A DNA stretch of 39,684 bases from Vulcanimicrobiia bacterium (GTDB lineage: Bacteria; Eremiobacterota; Eremiobacteria; Baltobacterales; Baltobacteraceae). Position numbers and translations under genes: made by a program. Positions within the stretch are counted from its first letter, which is position 1. Each line of letters starts with the position of its first letter. Positions 1-7,589 of this stretch are shown here, piece after piece. The notes beneath the pieces are model-generated. The model was not told the DNA's origin and made no database searches. It saw only the letters and a program-made list of their open reading frames with translations. The stretch is from the NCBI GenBank assembly GCA_024281135.1, contig JAMXLG010000349.1, forward strand, positions 1 to 39,684, written 5' to 3'.

Positions 1-105
1 AACGGCCAGGTGCGTTTGCAGCCGGAGAATTCCGCGATGGCGCCAATCTACGCGAGCGATGTCGACATCATCGGCCGCGTGGAGGCTGTCGTCCGCCGCC
101 TCTAG
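1..105 (+). CDS. lexA: LexA-type (S24) repressor, C-terminal fragment
   Basis: Frame 1 is open from the window edge and ends at TAG 103-105, leaving 34 residues. The piece reads LQPEN (residues 6-10) followed by a run of the form PIY..DVDIIGRV and a final VVRRL. This matches the last strands of the LexA/S24 peptidase fold, where family members carry LQP-N, P-I and I-G-V positions. The DNA-binding domain and the Ser/Lys dyad would lie left of the window, so full LexA function cannot be confirmed; an UmuD-like or phage-type S24 repressor is the alternative. The next gene starts inside its last 47 bases, so the two are probably cotranscribed. Confidence 0.65.
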   Translation, partial: NGQVRLQPENSAMAPIYASDVDIIGRVEAVVRRL

Positions 106-1243
106 CGCAGCGGCTCGATTTAGAGCCGCCGCCGACCTTCCGTTCATAGCCGCAACACGCGACGCACTTCCTTGGAGCTTCGTCGCGTTGCTTGTGGCTT
201 TTCTTTTGCTTTTGCCGGTCGTGCACGCGCCGGGCCCGATCTTCGGTCCGGGACTCGGCTTGCGCGTCTCGTCCGCGTTGTTGCCGGCATTCGGTATCAT
301 GGGCGCAGCGCTCGCGCCTGCTCTCGGATGGCAATACGCGAAGCGCGTGTCGATGCCGTTCACTCCCGCAATTACAGGGCCACTGCTAGCGTACATCGCT
401 GCGCTTCCGCCGGTGCAGGGGACGCTCGTCGACTACCTTCGGCTCATCGGGCCAAGCGGATTGTTTCTTGCGATCGGAATCGCGGGTGCGTTCGCACTCT
501 TTGCGAAGCTGCTGCGCAATGCGTGGGCGGGTGCTGCATGCGTCATCGTGCTCTGTCTCGTCCTGCACTTCAGTCACGTCTCGTTGACTGCGCTGGTCGA
601 AACACTCCTCAAACCGCTTGGAACGCTCGGCGATACGTTCCTTGCATTCATCGTCATCGTGTTCATCGAAACGTTGTTGTGGACGTTCGGCATGCATGGG
701 CCGGCGTTGCTGGCGGCAGTTGTGACGCCGGTATATCTCACGCTGCAGATGCAGAATACGACAGCGTTTCAGTCGCACGTCGCGCTGCCGCACATCGTCG
801 TCGTATCGCTGTTTCTCTTCGTTTTCCCCGGCGGCGCTGGCGGAACGCTTCCCCTTGCATTGTTGCTCGCGTTTTCTCGCGCACGAAAGCTTCATTCGAT
901 CGGGCGGGTCACGATCGTGCCCGCTCTCTTCAATATCAATGAACCCCTGATCTTCGGCGCACCGATCGTCTTCAATCCATATTTGGTCCCGCCGTTTCTG
1001 ATCGTACCGTTATTGCTGGCGACGACGACGTATTTTTCGATGGCATGGGGATGGGTTGGGCGCCCGGCGTTCTACGTGCCGTCGTCGATCCCAACGCTCA
1101 TTTCAACCTATGTTGCAACGCTCGATCCGCGCGCGGTGGTGCTCGCCGTGATCAACATTGCGATTGCTGCAGTCGTGTATTTTCCATTCGTCCGCGCGTA
1201 TGAAGCGCACTACCTGAAAGAACATCGAGAAAAAGCATCGTGA
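59..1243 (+). CDS. PTS EIIC-like permease of the lactose/cellobiose family
   Basis: A 394-residue integral membrane protein with about nine hydrophobic segments. The hallmark of the cellobiose/lactose EIIC family, a FNINEPLIFGAPI-type block, lies at about residues 290-302, followed by N-P-Y and P-P-F. Family members transport beta-glucosides or diacetylchitobiose while passing phosphate from EIIB. The N-terminus (about 30 Ala/Ser/Arg-rich residues) overlaps the lexA-like stop region by 47 nt. No other in-frame start exists before the first membrane segment, so ATG 59 is kept with some doubt. No EIIA, EIIB, HPr or EI gene is in the window. The next gene overlaps by GTGA. Identification as an EIIC-fold protein is firm; substrate and true phosphotransfer function are not known. 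Confidence 0.8.
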   Translation: MSTSSAAWRLSSAASSAAARFRAAADLPFIAATRDALPWSFVALLVAFLLLLPVVHAPGPIFGPGLGLRVSSALLPAFGIMGAALAPALGWQYAKRVSMPFTPAITGPLLAYIAALPPVQGTLVDYLRLIGPSGLFLAIGIAGAFALFAKLLRNAWAGAACVIVLCLVLHFSHVSLTALVETLLKPLGTLGDTFLAFIVIVFIETLLWTFGMHGPALLAAVVTPVYLTLQMQNTTAFQSHVALPHIVVVSLFLFVFPGGAGGTLPLALLLAFSRARKLHSIGRVTIVPALFNINEPLIFGAPIVFNPYLVPPFLIVPLLLATTTYFSMAWGWVGRPAFYVPSSIPTLISTYVATLDPRAVVLAVINIAIAAVVYFPFVRAYEAHYLKEHREKAS

Positions 1244-2487
1244 TCGAACAACTCTGCGAACGCTTTACCGTCAACGGTCGCGTGCGTGAGGCCGCTTCGC
1301 GCGCGCACGAACGCGTGCGCGACCTGCGTTATCCTGCACAGGAGGCGGTAAGCGCGAACATTCTGCGAGCGTTTTACGATGAAGGAATTGCGGAGAGCGA
1401 TTTCGCCGGGTCGACGGGATACGGATACGATGATGCGGCGCGCGAACGATATGAATCGTTGCTCGCGCGCGTGTTCGGCGCGGAGCGCGCGCTGGCGCGA
1501 CTCTCGATCGTCAGCGGAACGCACGCGATCGTCACTGCGCTCGCCGCCTGTGTTGCTCCCGGAAAAACGTTGATTTCCGTAGCCGGCCGCCCATACGACA
1601 CGCTGCGCAACGCCATCTGTACCGCACCGGATTCGCTTGTCGAGCAAGGCATTCTCTACGAAGAAATTCCGCTGACGCAAACGGGTGGTCTCGATCTCGA
1701 TGCGATCGAGCGCGTCGTTCGCAACGACGGCGTGGGCGCACTTTTCGTGCAGCGGTCGAGGGGTTATGCCCCCAGGCGCTCGCTCACGATTGACGAGATC
1801 GCCGAACTCGTCGAGCACATGCGCGCCGTCGCGCCCGACGTGCTGGTGCTGGTCGACGATTGCTACGGCGAGCTCGTCGAGGAGCGTGAACCGACGCACG
1901 TCGGCGCCGATCTTGTCATGGGATCGCTAATCAAGAACTTGGGTGGCTCGCTCGCGCCTGGGGGCGGGTATGTCGCGGGCCGGGAGGCGGTCGTAGCCCG
2001 GGTTGCCTCGCGTCTCTATGCCCCGGGACTAGGCGGTGCGTTGGGGCCGACGCTCGGCTTTGGCCGTACGTTCGTGCAAGGGCTGTTCCTGGCGCCGCTT
2101 GTCGTCGAGCAGACTCTGCGCGGGCTCGATTTCGCCGCAGCGCTCTTCGAAGAGCTGGGGTTCAGCGTCGATCCGGCTCCGGGCGCCATCCGGACCGACA
2201 TCGTTCAAGCGATACGCCTGGGAAATCAAGAAAATCTGCTGCGCTTCGCCCGCGGACTCCAACAGGCGATGCCCGTGAACGCACGCTTTGCTCCCGAACC
2301 GGGACCGGTGCCCGGGTACGTTGATCCCGTCGTTATGTCGAGCGGCGCGTTTGTCGGCGGCGCGACGATCGAGTTGTCATGCGACGCACCCTTGCGCGAA
2401 CCGTTCGAAGTCTACTTGCAAGGTGGGCTAACAACCGAGCACGCCATGCTCGGGGCGTTTTTCGCCGCCGCGGCCGTTATTCAATGA
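1240..2487 (+). CDS. PLP-dependent lyase, aluminium-resistance / methionine gamma-lyase-like family
   Basis: A 415-residue fold-type I PLP enzyme of the Met_gamma_lyase (aluminium resistance) family, which is related to cystathionine beta/gamma-lyases. Visible markers are the F.GSTGYGYDDAARER block near residues 53-68, a SGTHAI segment that would bind the PLP phosphate (about 90-95), the VDDCYGEL region with the ring-stacking Asp (about 205-212), and the Schiff-base lysine in SLIKNLGG (Lys232). The C-terminal GG.T.EHAM is also typical. The start is GTG 1240, overlapping the permease stop (GTGA), so the two are translationally coupled. The substrate of this family is poorly defined; sulfur amino-acid cleavage is likely. 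Length matches the family (about 400-420 residues). Confidence 0.88.
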   Translation: MIEQLCERFTVNGRVREAASRAHERVRDLRYPAQEAVSANILRAFYDEGIAESDFAGSTGYGYDDAARERYESLLARVFGAERALARLSIVSGTHAIVTALAACVAPGKTLISVAGRPYDTLRNAICTAPDSLVEQGILYEEIPLTQTGGLDLDAIERVVRNDGVGALFVQRSRGYAPRRSLTIDEIAELVEHMRAVAPDVLVLVDDCYGELVEEREPTHVGADLVMGSLIKNLGGSLAPGGGYVAGREAVVARVASRLYAPGLGGALGPTLGFGRTFVQGLFLAPLVVEQTLRGLDFAAALFEELGFSVDPAPGAIRTDIVQAIRLGNQENLLRFARGLQQAMPVNARFAPEPGPVPGYVDPVVMSSGAFVGGATIELSCDAPLREPFEVYLQGGLTTEHAMLGAFFAAAAVIQ

Positions 2488-2524
2488 AGGCGGCTTACCC
2501 GCCACAGAGAATCAGCTTCCTCCA

Positions 2525-2887
2525 GTGAGTACACAAGAAAACCGCTCACACGAGCGTCGATTCTTTCGTGCCAGCGTTGATTTTCCGGTAACCGTCATCG
2601 TACCGGGACACGAATTGATTTTGGGCGGTAAGGCGCTTGATCTAAGTCGCGGCGGAATGCGCGTTTCGACGAACACGGATCTTCCGGCGGGACAACCGAT
2701 CATGCTTCGCTTCGAACTCCCGAACAGCGATCGTGAGTTGTTGGTACGCGCGAAAATCGTGTTGTCGTTTTTCGATGCGGCATCGAAAACATACGCGCAC
2801 GGTATTGCATTCACGCAATACACGACGCACGATCACGATCAGATCGCAAATTTCGTCACGAACGTTGAAGGTAGCCCGAAGGGGTAA
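2525..2887 (+). CDS. PilZ domain protein
   Basis: A 120-residue single-domain protein. It begins with ENRSHERRFFRASVDFPV, the R.xxR-type loop that binds cyclic di-GMP in PilZ proteins (arginines at about residues 10-15), followed by the second signature, DLSRGGMRVST (family D/NxSxxG, residues about 38-48). It should be a cytoplasmic c-di-GMP receptor. Both ligand-contact motifs are intact, so binding is likely; the output partner is unknown. The start is GTG 2525, 37 nt after the lyase stop. It lies upstream of a locus with an FHA protein and far upstream of the flagellar-type genes. Confidence 0.88.
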   Translation: MSTQENRSHERRFFRASVDFPVTVIVPGHELILGGKALDLSRGGMRVSTNTDLPAGQPIMLRFELPNSDRELLVRAKIVLSFFDAASKTYAHGIAFTQYTTHDHDQIANFVTNVEGSPKG

Positions 2888-2893
2888 AGAGAT

Positions 2894-3118
2894 CTAAGGA
2901 CGCGCGGTGTCGCGCGATTCGCCCAAGAAGCCGTAGAAGAAGTAGCGGTTACCGTCGGACGTCGTAATGACAATCCGAGTATCTTGAATTTCGGCTGCAC
3001 TGACCGTTTTACCGACCAATGTCTCAAGAATAGACTGCGCCTGCATGAATTCTGCCTCGCGCAGGGCATCCGGCTCTACCTCTATGAGCTCCAGAAGCTC
3101 GTCGATCCGGTCGTTCAT
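2894..3118 (-). CDS. Small hypothetical protein (74 aa)
   Basis: A 74-residue acidic protein (reads MNDRIDELLELIEVEPDAL at the start, ending near FFYGFLGESRD). I do not recognise the family. The frame stays open far upstream, but ATG 3118 is preferred because a good Shine-Dalgarno, AAGGTGA, lies 4 nt before it on the minus strand (positions 3122-3128). The longer reading would also run through the FHA gene. The N-terminal half looks helical and the C-terminal half looks like two or three beta strands. It is convergent with the PilZ gene (6 nt gap) and divergent from the FHA gene. Confidence 0.6.
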   Translation of the reverse strand: MNDRIDELLELIEVEPDALREAEFMQAQSILETLVGKTVSAAEIQDTRIVITTSDGNRYFFYGFLGESRDTARP

Positions 3119-3239
3119 CGTCACCTTTTGAGTAATCGTCCGCCGCGGCGGTTTTGTTAGCGTAGCGTAAGCACCAGAGTCGCCTGGCCCCATTCCTACC
3201 AGGAGCCGGGCGGCTTCGTCAGAGAAGGCCCACGCCGCC

Positions 3240-3533
3240 ATGTACCTGCTCGAGGTCCTCAGTGGACCATTAGATGGAAAAACCTGGACGTTCGAGAGTG
3301 AAATCACGATTGGACGCGACGATTCGGTCGCAGAAGCGTGCATCGCTCTCGACCGGTATGTTTCCCGCAAACACGCGCATTTACGCGTGGACTCCGGAAC
3401 GCTGCACCTTACGGATTTAGAAAGCCGCAACGGAACGAAAGTGAATGGGGAAGTCGTCAGCGGCGATGCTACCCTCGATATTGGTGCACCGTTCGTAGTC
3501 GGGCGCACCGTACTTCGCGTGACGCGCACATAA
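3240..3533 (+). CDS. FHA domain protein
   Basis: A 97-residue protein consisting only of a forkhead-associated domain, which binds phosphothreonine peptides. The core residues are visible in order: IGRDD (Gly-Arg of strand 3-4, residues about 22-26), a YVSRKHAHL segment (Ser-Arg-x-His, about 40-48), then LESRNGTKVNGE (Asn-Gly-Thr and Asn, about 61-72). All phosphopeptide-contacting positions are kept. No kinase gene is in the window. It starts at ATG 3240 and lies 12 nt upstream of panC, so it may share the transcript of the CoA genes. Confidence 0.9.
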   Translation: MYLLEVLSGPLDGKTWTFESEITIGRDDSVAEACIALDRYVSRKHAHLRVDSGTLHLTDLESRNGTKVNGEVVSGDATLDIGAPFVVGRTVLRVTRT

Positions 3534-3545
3534 GCAAGCGTCCCG

Positions 3546-4370
3546 ATGCAAGTCGCCACGACGGTCCTGCAAGCGCGCGCACTCTTCGACGTGCTTCCGA
3601 GACCGCTTGGCTTTGTCCCCACGATGGGCGCGCTCCACGAAGGACATATGGCGCTGGCTAGACGCGCGCGCGACGAGTGTGCGACGGTGGCTACTTCGAT
3701 CTTCGTCAATCCACTGCAATTCGGCGCAGGCGAGGATCTCGAAAAGTATCCACGCGATATCGAGAGCGACCGCGCGAAGTTTTCGGCCGCCGGTGTCGAC
3801 GTGCTCTTTCTACCGAATCAGGCGGTGATGTACCCGTATGATTTTTCGACGGCGGTTGACGTCGGTGAAATGGGCACGCGATTCGAAGGCGCCGCGCGAC
3901 CAACGCATTTTCGCGGCGTGACCACGGTTGTGTCGAAGCTGCTCAACATCGTGCGCCCCGATTCGCTTTATTTGGGACAGAAGGACGCGCAACAAACGGC
4001 CGTGCTACGGCGAATGGTCCGCGACCTGGATGTTCCGACCAACGTGGTGATCGTTCCGACCGAACGCGAGGCCGATGGTCTCGCGATGTCGAGCCGCAAC
4101 GTCTATTTGAGTTCGCAAGAACGCCAAGCGGCGCCGTCGTTGCATCACGCGCTTCAGGCGTTGCGCATGGCAATGCAGATGGGCAAGTCGAAGGCCGACG
4201 CTATGGCTGCTGCACGCACTCGATTGGATTCGCTCGCGCAACTCGACTATCTCGACGTCGTCGATGCAAATACGTTTGCCCCCACTGACGTTCTTTCACC
4301 GCCTGCCTTCGTCATCGGCGCCGCGCGATTCGGTTCGACGCGGCTGATCGACAATCTATGGATCGAGTAG
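3546..4370 (+). CDS. panC: Pantothenate synthetase (pantoate-beta-alanine ligase)
   Basis: A 274-residue enzyme joining pantoate and beta-alanine with ATP to form pantothenate in the cytoplasm. The HIGH-type nucleotide motif appears in PTMGALHEGHMAL (residues about 21-33). The ATP-site block FVNPLQFG is next, then LGQKDAQQ (about 141-148), and the KMSKS equivalent MSSRNVYLS is at about 180-188. Length equals the usual 270-290. It overlaps coaBC by 13 nt and heads the order panC-coaBC-coaX, giving three consecutive steps toward CoA. panB and panD are not seen here. Confidence 0.96.
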   Translation: MQVATTVLQARALFDVLPRPLGFVPTMGALHEGHMALARRARDECATVATSIFVNPLQFGAGEDLEKYPRDIESDRAKFSAAGVDVLFLPNQAVMYPYDFSTAVDVGEMGTRFEGAARPTHFRGVTTVVSKLLNIVRPDSLYLGQKDAQQTAVLRRMVRDLDVPTNVVIVPTEREADGLAMSSRNVYLSSQERQAAPSLHHALQALRMAMQMGKSKADAMAAARTRLDSLAQLDYLDVVDANTFAPTDVLSPPAFVIGAARFGSTRLIDNLWIE

Positions 4371-5560
4371 ATCCGTTGCCCGGCGCGCGGGTTCTCCTTG
4401 GCGTCTGCGGCGGAATTGCGGCGTATAAGATTGCTTCACTGACGAGCGCGCTCGTGCAACGCGGCGCGATCGTTGACGTCATCATGACGGCGGAAGCCGA
4501 AAAGTTTGTGGGCCCGCTCACGTTTTCATCGCTGACCGCGAGGCCGGTGTACAGTTCGCTTTGGGACGCGCCCGAACGCATTCCCCACATTCGGCTCGTG
4601 CGCGAGGCTCAGGTGATTCTCGTCGCGCCGGGCACCGCAAATATCATCGCGAAGTTCGCGCATGGGGTTGCAGACGATTTACTGACGACAGCGCTCCTTG
4701 CCGCTCGCGTTCCGATCCTCATTGCTCCGGCGATGAACAGCGCAATGTACGAGAACCCGGCGACACAAGCGAATCTCGCAACGCTGCGCGAGCGAGGATT
4801 TCAGTTCGTAGATCCCGAGCGTGGGTTTCTTGCCGAGCGGGAGTCGGGTGTCGGCCGGCTTGCATCGGAAGAACGTTTGCTCGAATCGATCGCGCAAACG
4901 CTGTACCGCCGGCGGTCGCTCGAAGGAAAGCGCGTTACCGTGACTGCGGGACCGACCCGTGAAGCATTCGATCCGATCCGTTTCGTCAGCAATGCGTCTA
5001 CGGGATCGACGGGCATCGAAGTTGCGCGAGAAGCATCGCTACGCGGCGCCGACGTAACGTTGCTGCTTGGCCCGACGCTCTTGGAACCGCCGCCCGGGGT
5101 TCGTGTCGTGCGTTTCACATCGGCGCAAGAGTTGTATGATGCCGCGTTGCGCGAAGCCGTCGGCTCGGATATTACGATCGCAACCGCCGCGGTCGCCGAT
5201 TGGCGGCCTGCCGAGCGCGCGGACTTGAAGCTGAAGAAGACGGATCAGGATCTCACGGTCCGGATGGTGCGCAACCCTGATGTTCTCGCGGCGCTCGGCG
5301 AGCGCAAGGGAAGCACGTTTCTCGTCGGTTTTGCCGCCGAAACGGATCATCACGAAGCCAACGCGCGGGAAAAGCTCGCGCGCAAGCATCTCGATGCGAT
5401 CGTCGTCAACGACGTGCGAGGCGAGCTCGGCTTTGGAGTTGGCGAGAATACGCTGACGTTGCTCTGGGCCGGCGAAGGCCGCAGGGAACTCGGAACGGCT
5501 GAAAAATCTGCGCTCGCGATACGTCTCTGGGACGCCATTGAGGAGTTGATGTGCTCTTAG
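4358..5560 (+). CDS. coaBC: Bifunctional phosphopantothenoylcysteine decarboxylase/synthetase
   Basis: A 400-residue two-domain enzyme. The N-terminal CoaC (flavin decarboxylase) domain has GVCGGIAAYK (about 15-24), the catalytic His in IPHIRL (His77) and the PAMN motif (about 124-127). The C-terminal CoaB (synthetase) domain has TAGPTREAFDP (about 196-206) and AAVADWRP, followed by KLKK. Oddly, the CoaC substrate-recognition loop, usually ACG..G.GRM, reads AERESGVGRL, so the reductant cysteine (E. coli Cys158) is Glu160. The CoaB SSGKMG turn reads STGSTG. It overlaps panC by 13 nt and coaX by 10 nt. Bifunctionality is inferred from length and both domains. Confidence 0.94.
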   Translation: MDRVDPLPGARVLLGVCGGIAAYKIASLTSALVQRGAIVDVIMTAEAEKFVGPLTFSSLTARPVYSSLWDAPERIPHIRLVREAQVILVAPGTANIIAKFAHGVADDLLTTALLAARVPILIAPAMNSAMYENPATQANLATLRERGFQFVDPERGFLAERESGVGRLASEERLLESIAQTLYRRRSLEGKRVTVTAGPTREAFDPIRFVSNASTGSTGIEVAREASLRGADVTLLLGPTLLEPPPGVRVVRFTSAQELYDAALREAVGSDITIATAAVADWRPAERADLKLKKTDQDLTVRMVRNPDVLAALGERKGSTFLVGFAAETDHHEANAREKLARKHLDAIVVNDVRGELGFGVGENTLTLLWAGEGRRELGTAEKSALAIRLWDAIEELMCS

Positions 5561-6333
5561 CGATCGACGTCGGCAACACTGAAACCAAGCTCGGCATTTT
5601 CGAACACGGCAGCGATCGACTCGTGCAGCATTGGCGCGTGAACACCGATGCGCGCCGCACAGCAGATGAATACGGCGTCTTCTTCACGCAGCTTTTCGCC
5701 ACCGCCTCGCTTCCCGTCGGACGCATCGACGCCGTTGCGATTGCAAGCGTCGTGCCGAGACTCGACGCAACGCTCGACGACGTATGCGAAAAGTACTTCT
5801 CGGTTCGACCACATTTTCTCGAACCGGATCGACAGCAGCTCATTGCGGTTCGCACCGAACGTCCCGCCGAAGTCGGCGCGGACCTCGTTGCAGCGGCACT
5901 CGGCGGGCGCGATCGCTACGGCTCGCCGTTGATTGTCGTGAGTTACGGTACTGCGACGGTATTTACGGCGATTTCCGCGCAAGGCGAGTACCTTGGCGTT
6001 GCGATTGCGCCGGGTATCAACATTTCGATCGATGCGCTCGTCGGGCGCACCGCAAAGCTTCCGCAGATCGCGCTCGAAGCGCCCGAGCACGTGATCGGGC
6101 GCAATACGATTGAAGCATTACAATCCGGCATCATGTACGGGTTTGTCGGCCAAAGCGAAGCGATCATCACGCGCATTCGTCAGGAAATGAATGATGACGT
6201 GCTCGTCGTAGCGACCGGCGGTCTTGCCGAAGTTGTCGCTCGCCACAGTGCATTAATTGAAAAGGTTGATCCGAATTTGAGTCTTGTCGGATTGCAACTT
6301 TTTTATGCGAGTGTGCGCGACACCGATAGGTGA
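5551..6333 (+). CDS. coaX: Type III pantothenate kinase
   Basis: A 260-residue protein of the CoaX (ASKHA fold) family, which phosphorylates pantothenate with ATP. The phosphate-binding DVGNTETKLG is at residues 6-15, the IASVVP segment at about 64-69, and a C-terminal VATGGLAEVVA adenosine motif near 212-222. The usual GADR motif reads GADL (Asp111 kept, Arg replaced by Leu112), and the usual DFGTATTFD reads SYGTATVFT (Asp to Ser131), so two highly conserved positions differ. The start is GTG 5551 with SD AGGAG at 5540-5544, inside the coaBC end. It is likely functional given the operon context, but active-site divergence is notable. Confidence 0.9.
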   Translation: MLLAIDVGNTETKLGIFEHGSDRLVQHWRVNTDARRTADEYGVFFTQLFATASLPVGRIDAVAIASVVPRLDATLDDVCEKYFSVRPHFLEPDRQQLIAVRTERPAEVGADLVAAALGGRDRYGSPLIVVSYGTATVFTAISAQGEYLGVAIAPGINISIDALVGRTAKLPQIALEAPEHVIGRNTIEALQSGIMYGFVGQSEAIITRIRQEMNDDVLVVATGGLAEVVARHSALIEKVDPNLSLVGLQLFYASVRDTDR

Positions 6334-6518
6334 AAAACGCCCCTGAAAATGTTTACCGTTGCCATCGGCAACTATGCCTGTGTTCAGGCCGGTACTACTA
6401 CGACAACGCGAGCAGCCAGGGCATCGACTGGACCGAGGACGACACCGGTTCGTGGCCCTACGTCGTCTGGGTGACCGTCTGCGACAATTCCGGCAACAAC
6501 CGTAATAAATACTGGTAG
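6330..6518 (+). CDS. Possible small protein or frameshifted remnant
   Basis: A 62-codon frame starting at GTG 6330, overlapping the coaX stop. From about 6385 on, codons are strongly G/C-ending and the product is aromatic and Asn/Asp rich (GRYYYDNASSQGIDW, then WVTVCDNSGNNRNKYW). This resembles coding sequence for the end of a secreted beta-rich protein. The first 15-20 codons are less convincing, and an overlapping frame from ATG 6349 (MFTVAIGNYACVQA) looks equally coding. This suggests one ancestral frame broken near 6390. There is no clear SD. No family recognised; it may be a pseudogene. Confidence 0.3.
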   Translation: MKNAPENVYRCHRQLCLCSGRYYYDNASSQGIDWTEDDTGSWPYVVWVTVCDNSGNNRNKYW

Positions 6519-6530
6519 CGCGCGGGGTCA

Positions 6531-6539
6531 TGGTATACT
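6531..6539 (+). promoter_or_regulatory. Extended -10 promoter of dusB
   Basis: TGG followed by TATACT (6534-6539) is an extended -10 element. The dusB ATG is at 6550, so transcription would begin within a few bases of the start codon, and there is no Shine-Dalgarno in between. No convincing -35 hexamer is visible 17 nt upstream, as expected for an extended -10 promoter. Confidence 0.55.
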
Positions 6540-6549
6540 GCGGGTTGCC

Positions 6550-7557
6550 ATGACCCCCGTAGTCCCCGCGCTCGAGATCGGCGAGCATAAGATTTGGCCT
6601 CCCCTGATTCTGGCGCCCATGTCCGGTGTAACAAACCGGACGATGCGAGCGCTCTACAAGCCTTTTGGCCTCGGTTTGACCGTGACCGAGTTCGTCTCGT
6701 CGAACGCGCTGCAGTACGGCAGCAAACGCACGATGGAGATGATCGACCAGCACGGGATCGAGAAACCCGTCTCGACGCAGCTCTGGGGTGACGATCCTGA
6801 AGTGATGGCCAAAGCGGCGAAGGTCGTGCGCGAATGCGGCGCAGACATCGTCGACATCAATTTCGGCTGTCCGGCTCCCAAGGTGACGAAGACGAACGGC
6901 GGCTCCGCCTGCCTGCGTGACGTCGATCGCTGCGAAGCGATCATGGCAGCGGTCGTCAATGCCGTCGATTGCCCTGTAACGATGAAAATGCGTCTCGGCT
7001 GGACGGAAGACAAACTCGTCTACGTCGACGTTGCGCAACGTGCCGAGCGCGTCGGCATAAAAGCGGTGACGTTGCACGCGCGCACCGCGAGGCAGTTCTA
7101 CAAGGGCAGCGCGGACTGGGATCACATCAAGCGGTTGAAAGAGTCCGTCGGCATTCCCGTTATCGGGAACGGCGATCTCGAAGACCCGCATGTCGCTTTG
7201 CAACGAATGCGCGACTGTGGCGTCGATGCCATCATGTTGGGACGCGCAACACTCGGCAATCCGTGGCTCATTTCGCAGATCCGCGATTTGATGGAAGGCC
7301 GCGAAGCGCCGCCGTCGCCGTCGGATGCGGATCGTTTGCGGTTCTGCATCGTGCACTACAAGCGCATGGTCGACGAACTCGGTGAAGCGCGCGCGGTGCC
7401 GCAAATGCGCAAGCACGTTGCACTGTATCTCAAAGGTATTCCGGGTGCAGCGATTTTGCGCGAACGCATCATGCGCATTCCGCGCGGAGATGAAGCAATC
7501 GGCGTAATCGAAGAAACGATCGAACGCCTCGAACGCGAGTCCTACGTTGCAGCATAA
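6550..7557 (+). CDS. dusB: tRNA-dihydrouridine synthase
   Basis: A 335-residue FMN enzyme that reduces uridine in the tRNA D-loop. The N-terminal block LAPMSGVTNRTMR (about 20-32) contacts FMN. The catalytic Cys lies in FGCPAPKV (about 104-111), with KMRLGW, then TLHARTARQFYKG (about 174-186) and a NGDL phosphate-binding turn. The C-terminal helical tRNA-binding domain follows. Length is typical for the DusB/Nif3-like bacterial subgroup. It probably starts its own transcript at the extended -10 just upstream. The downstream aminotransferase SD lies 4 nt past its stop. Confidence 0.95.
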   Translation: MTPVVPALEIGEHKIWPPLILAPMSGVTNRTMRALYKPFGLGLTVTEFVSSNALQYGSKRTMEMIDQHGIEKPVSTQLWGDDPEVMAKAAKVVRECGADIVDINFGCPAPKVTKTNGGSACLRDVDRCEAIMAAVVNAVDCPVTMKMRLGWTEDKLVYVDVAQRAERVGIKAVTLHARTARQFYKGSADWDHIKRLKESVGIPVIGNGDLEDPHVALQRMRDCGVDAIMLGRATLGNPWLISQIRDLMEGREAPPSPSDADRLRFCIVHYKRMVDELGEARAVPQMRKHVALYLKGIPGAAILRERIMRIPRGDEAIGVIEETIERLERESYVAA

Positions 7558-7558
7558 A

Positions 7559-7589
7559 CACGAGGAGGACGCTGTGAGGTCTCCTCGTG
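7559..7589 (+). promoter_or_regulatory. Hairpin sequestering the aminotransferase ribosome binding site
   Basis: CACGAGGAG (7559-7567) and CTCCTCGTG (7581-7589) form a perfect 9-bp stem, extendable by one G-U pair. The 13-nt loop holds the GTG start codon (7574-7576). The SD GAGGAGG (7562-7568) lies in the 5' arm, so folding would occlude it. Possible translational control; chance is the alternative. Confidence 0.5.

Noticed and set aside
2900..2915. CGCGCG-GTGT-CGCGCG hairpin
   Set aside because: It lies inside the small minus-strand gene and is a simple CG repeat likely by chance.
3140..3151. A 12-bp palindrome CCGCCGCGGCGG
   Set aside because: Too short and G/C-trivial; as RNA it would fold into a weak stem, and T-tract after it is only four bases.
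3119..3709. Upstream extension of the 74-aa minus gene to 271 aa
   Set aside because: It runs through the FHA and panC genes, while SD AAGGTGA supports ATG 3118.
6253..7416. A 387-codon minus-strand frame
   Set aside because: It covers coaX end and dusB on the opposite strand; dusB motifs are clear in the plus frame.
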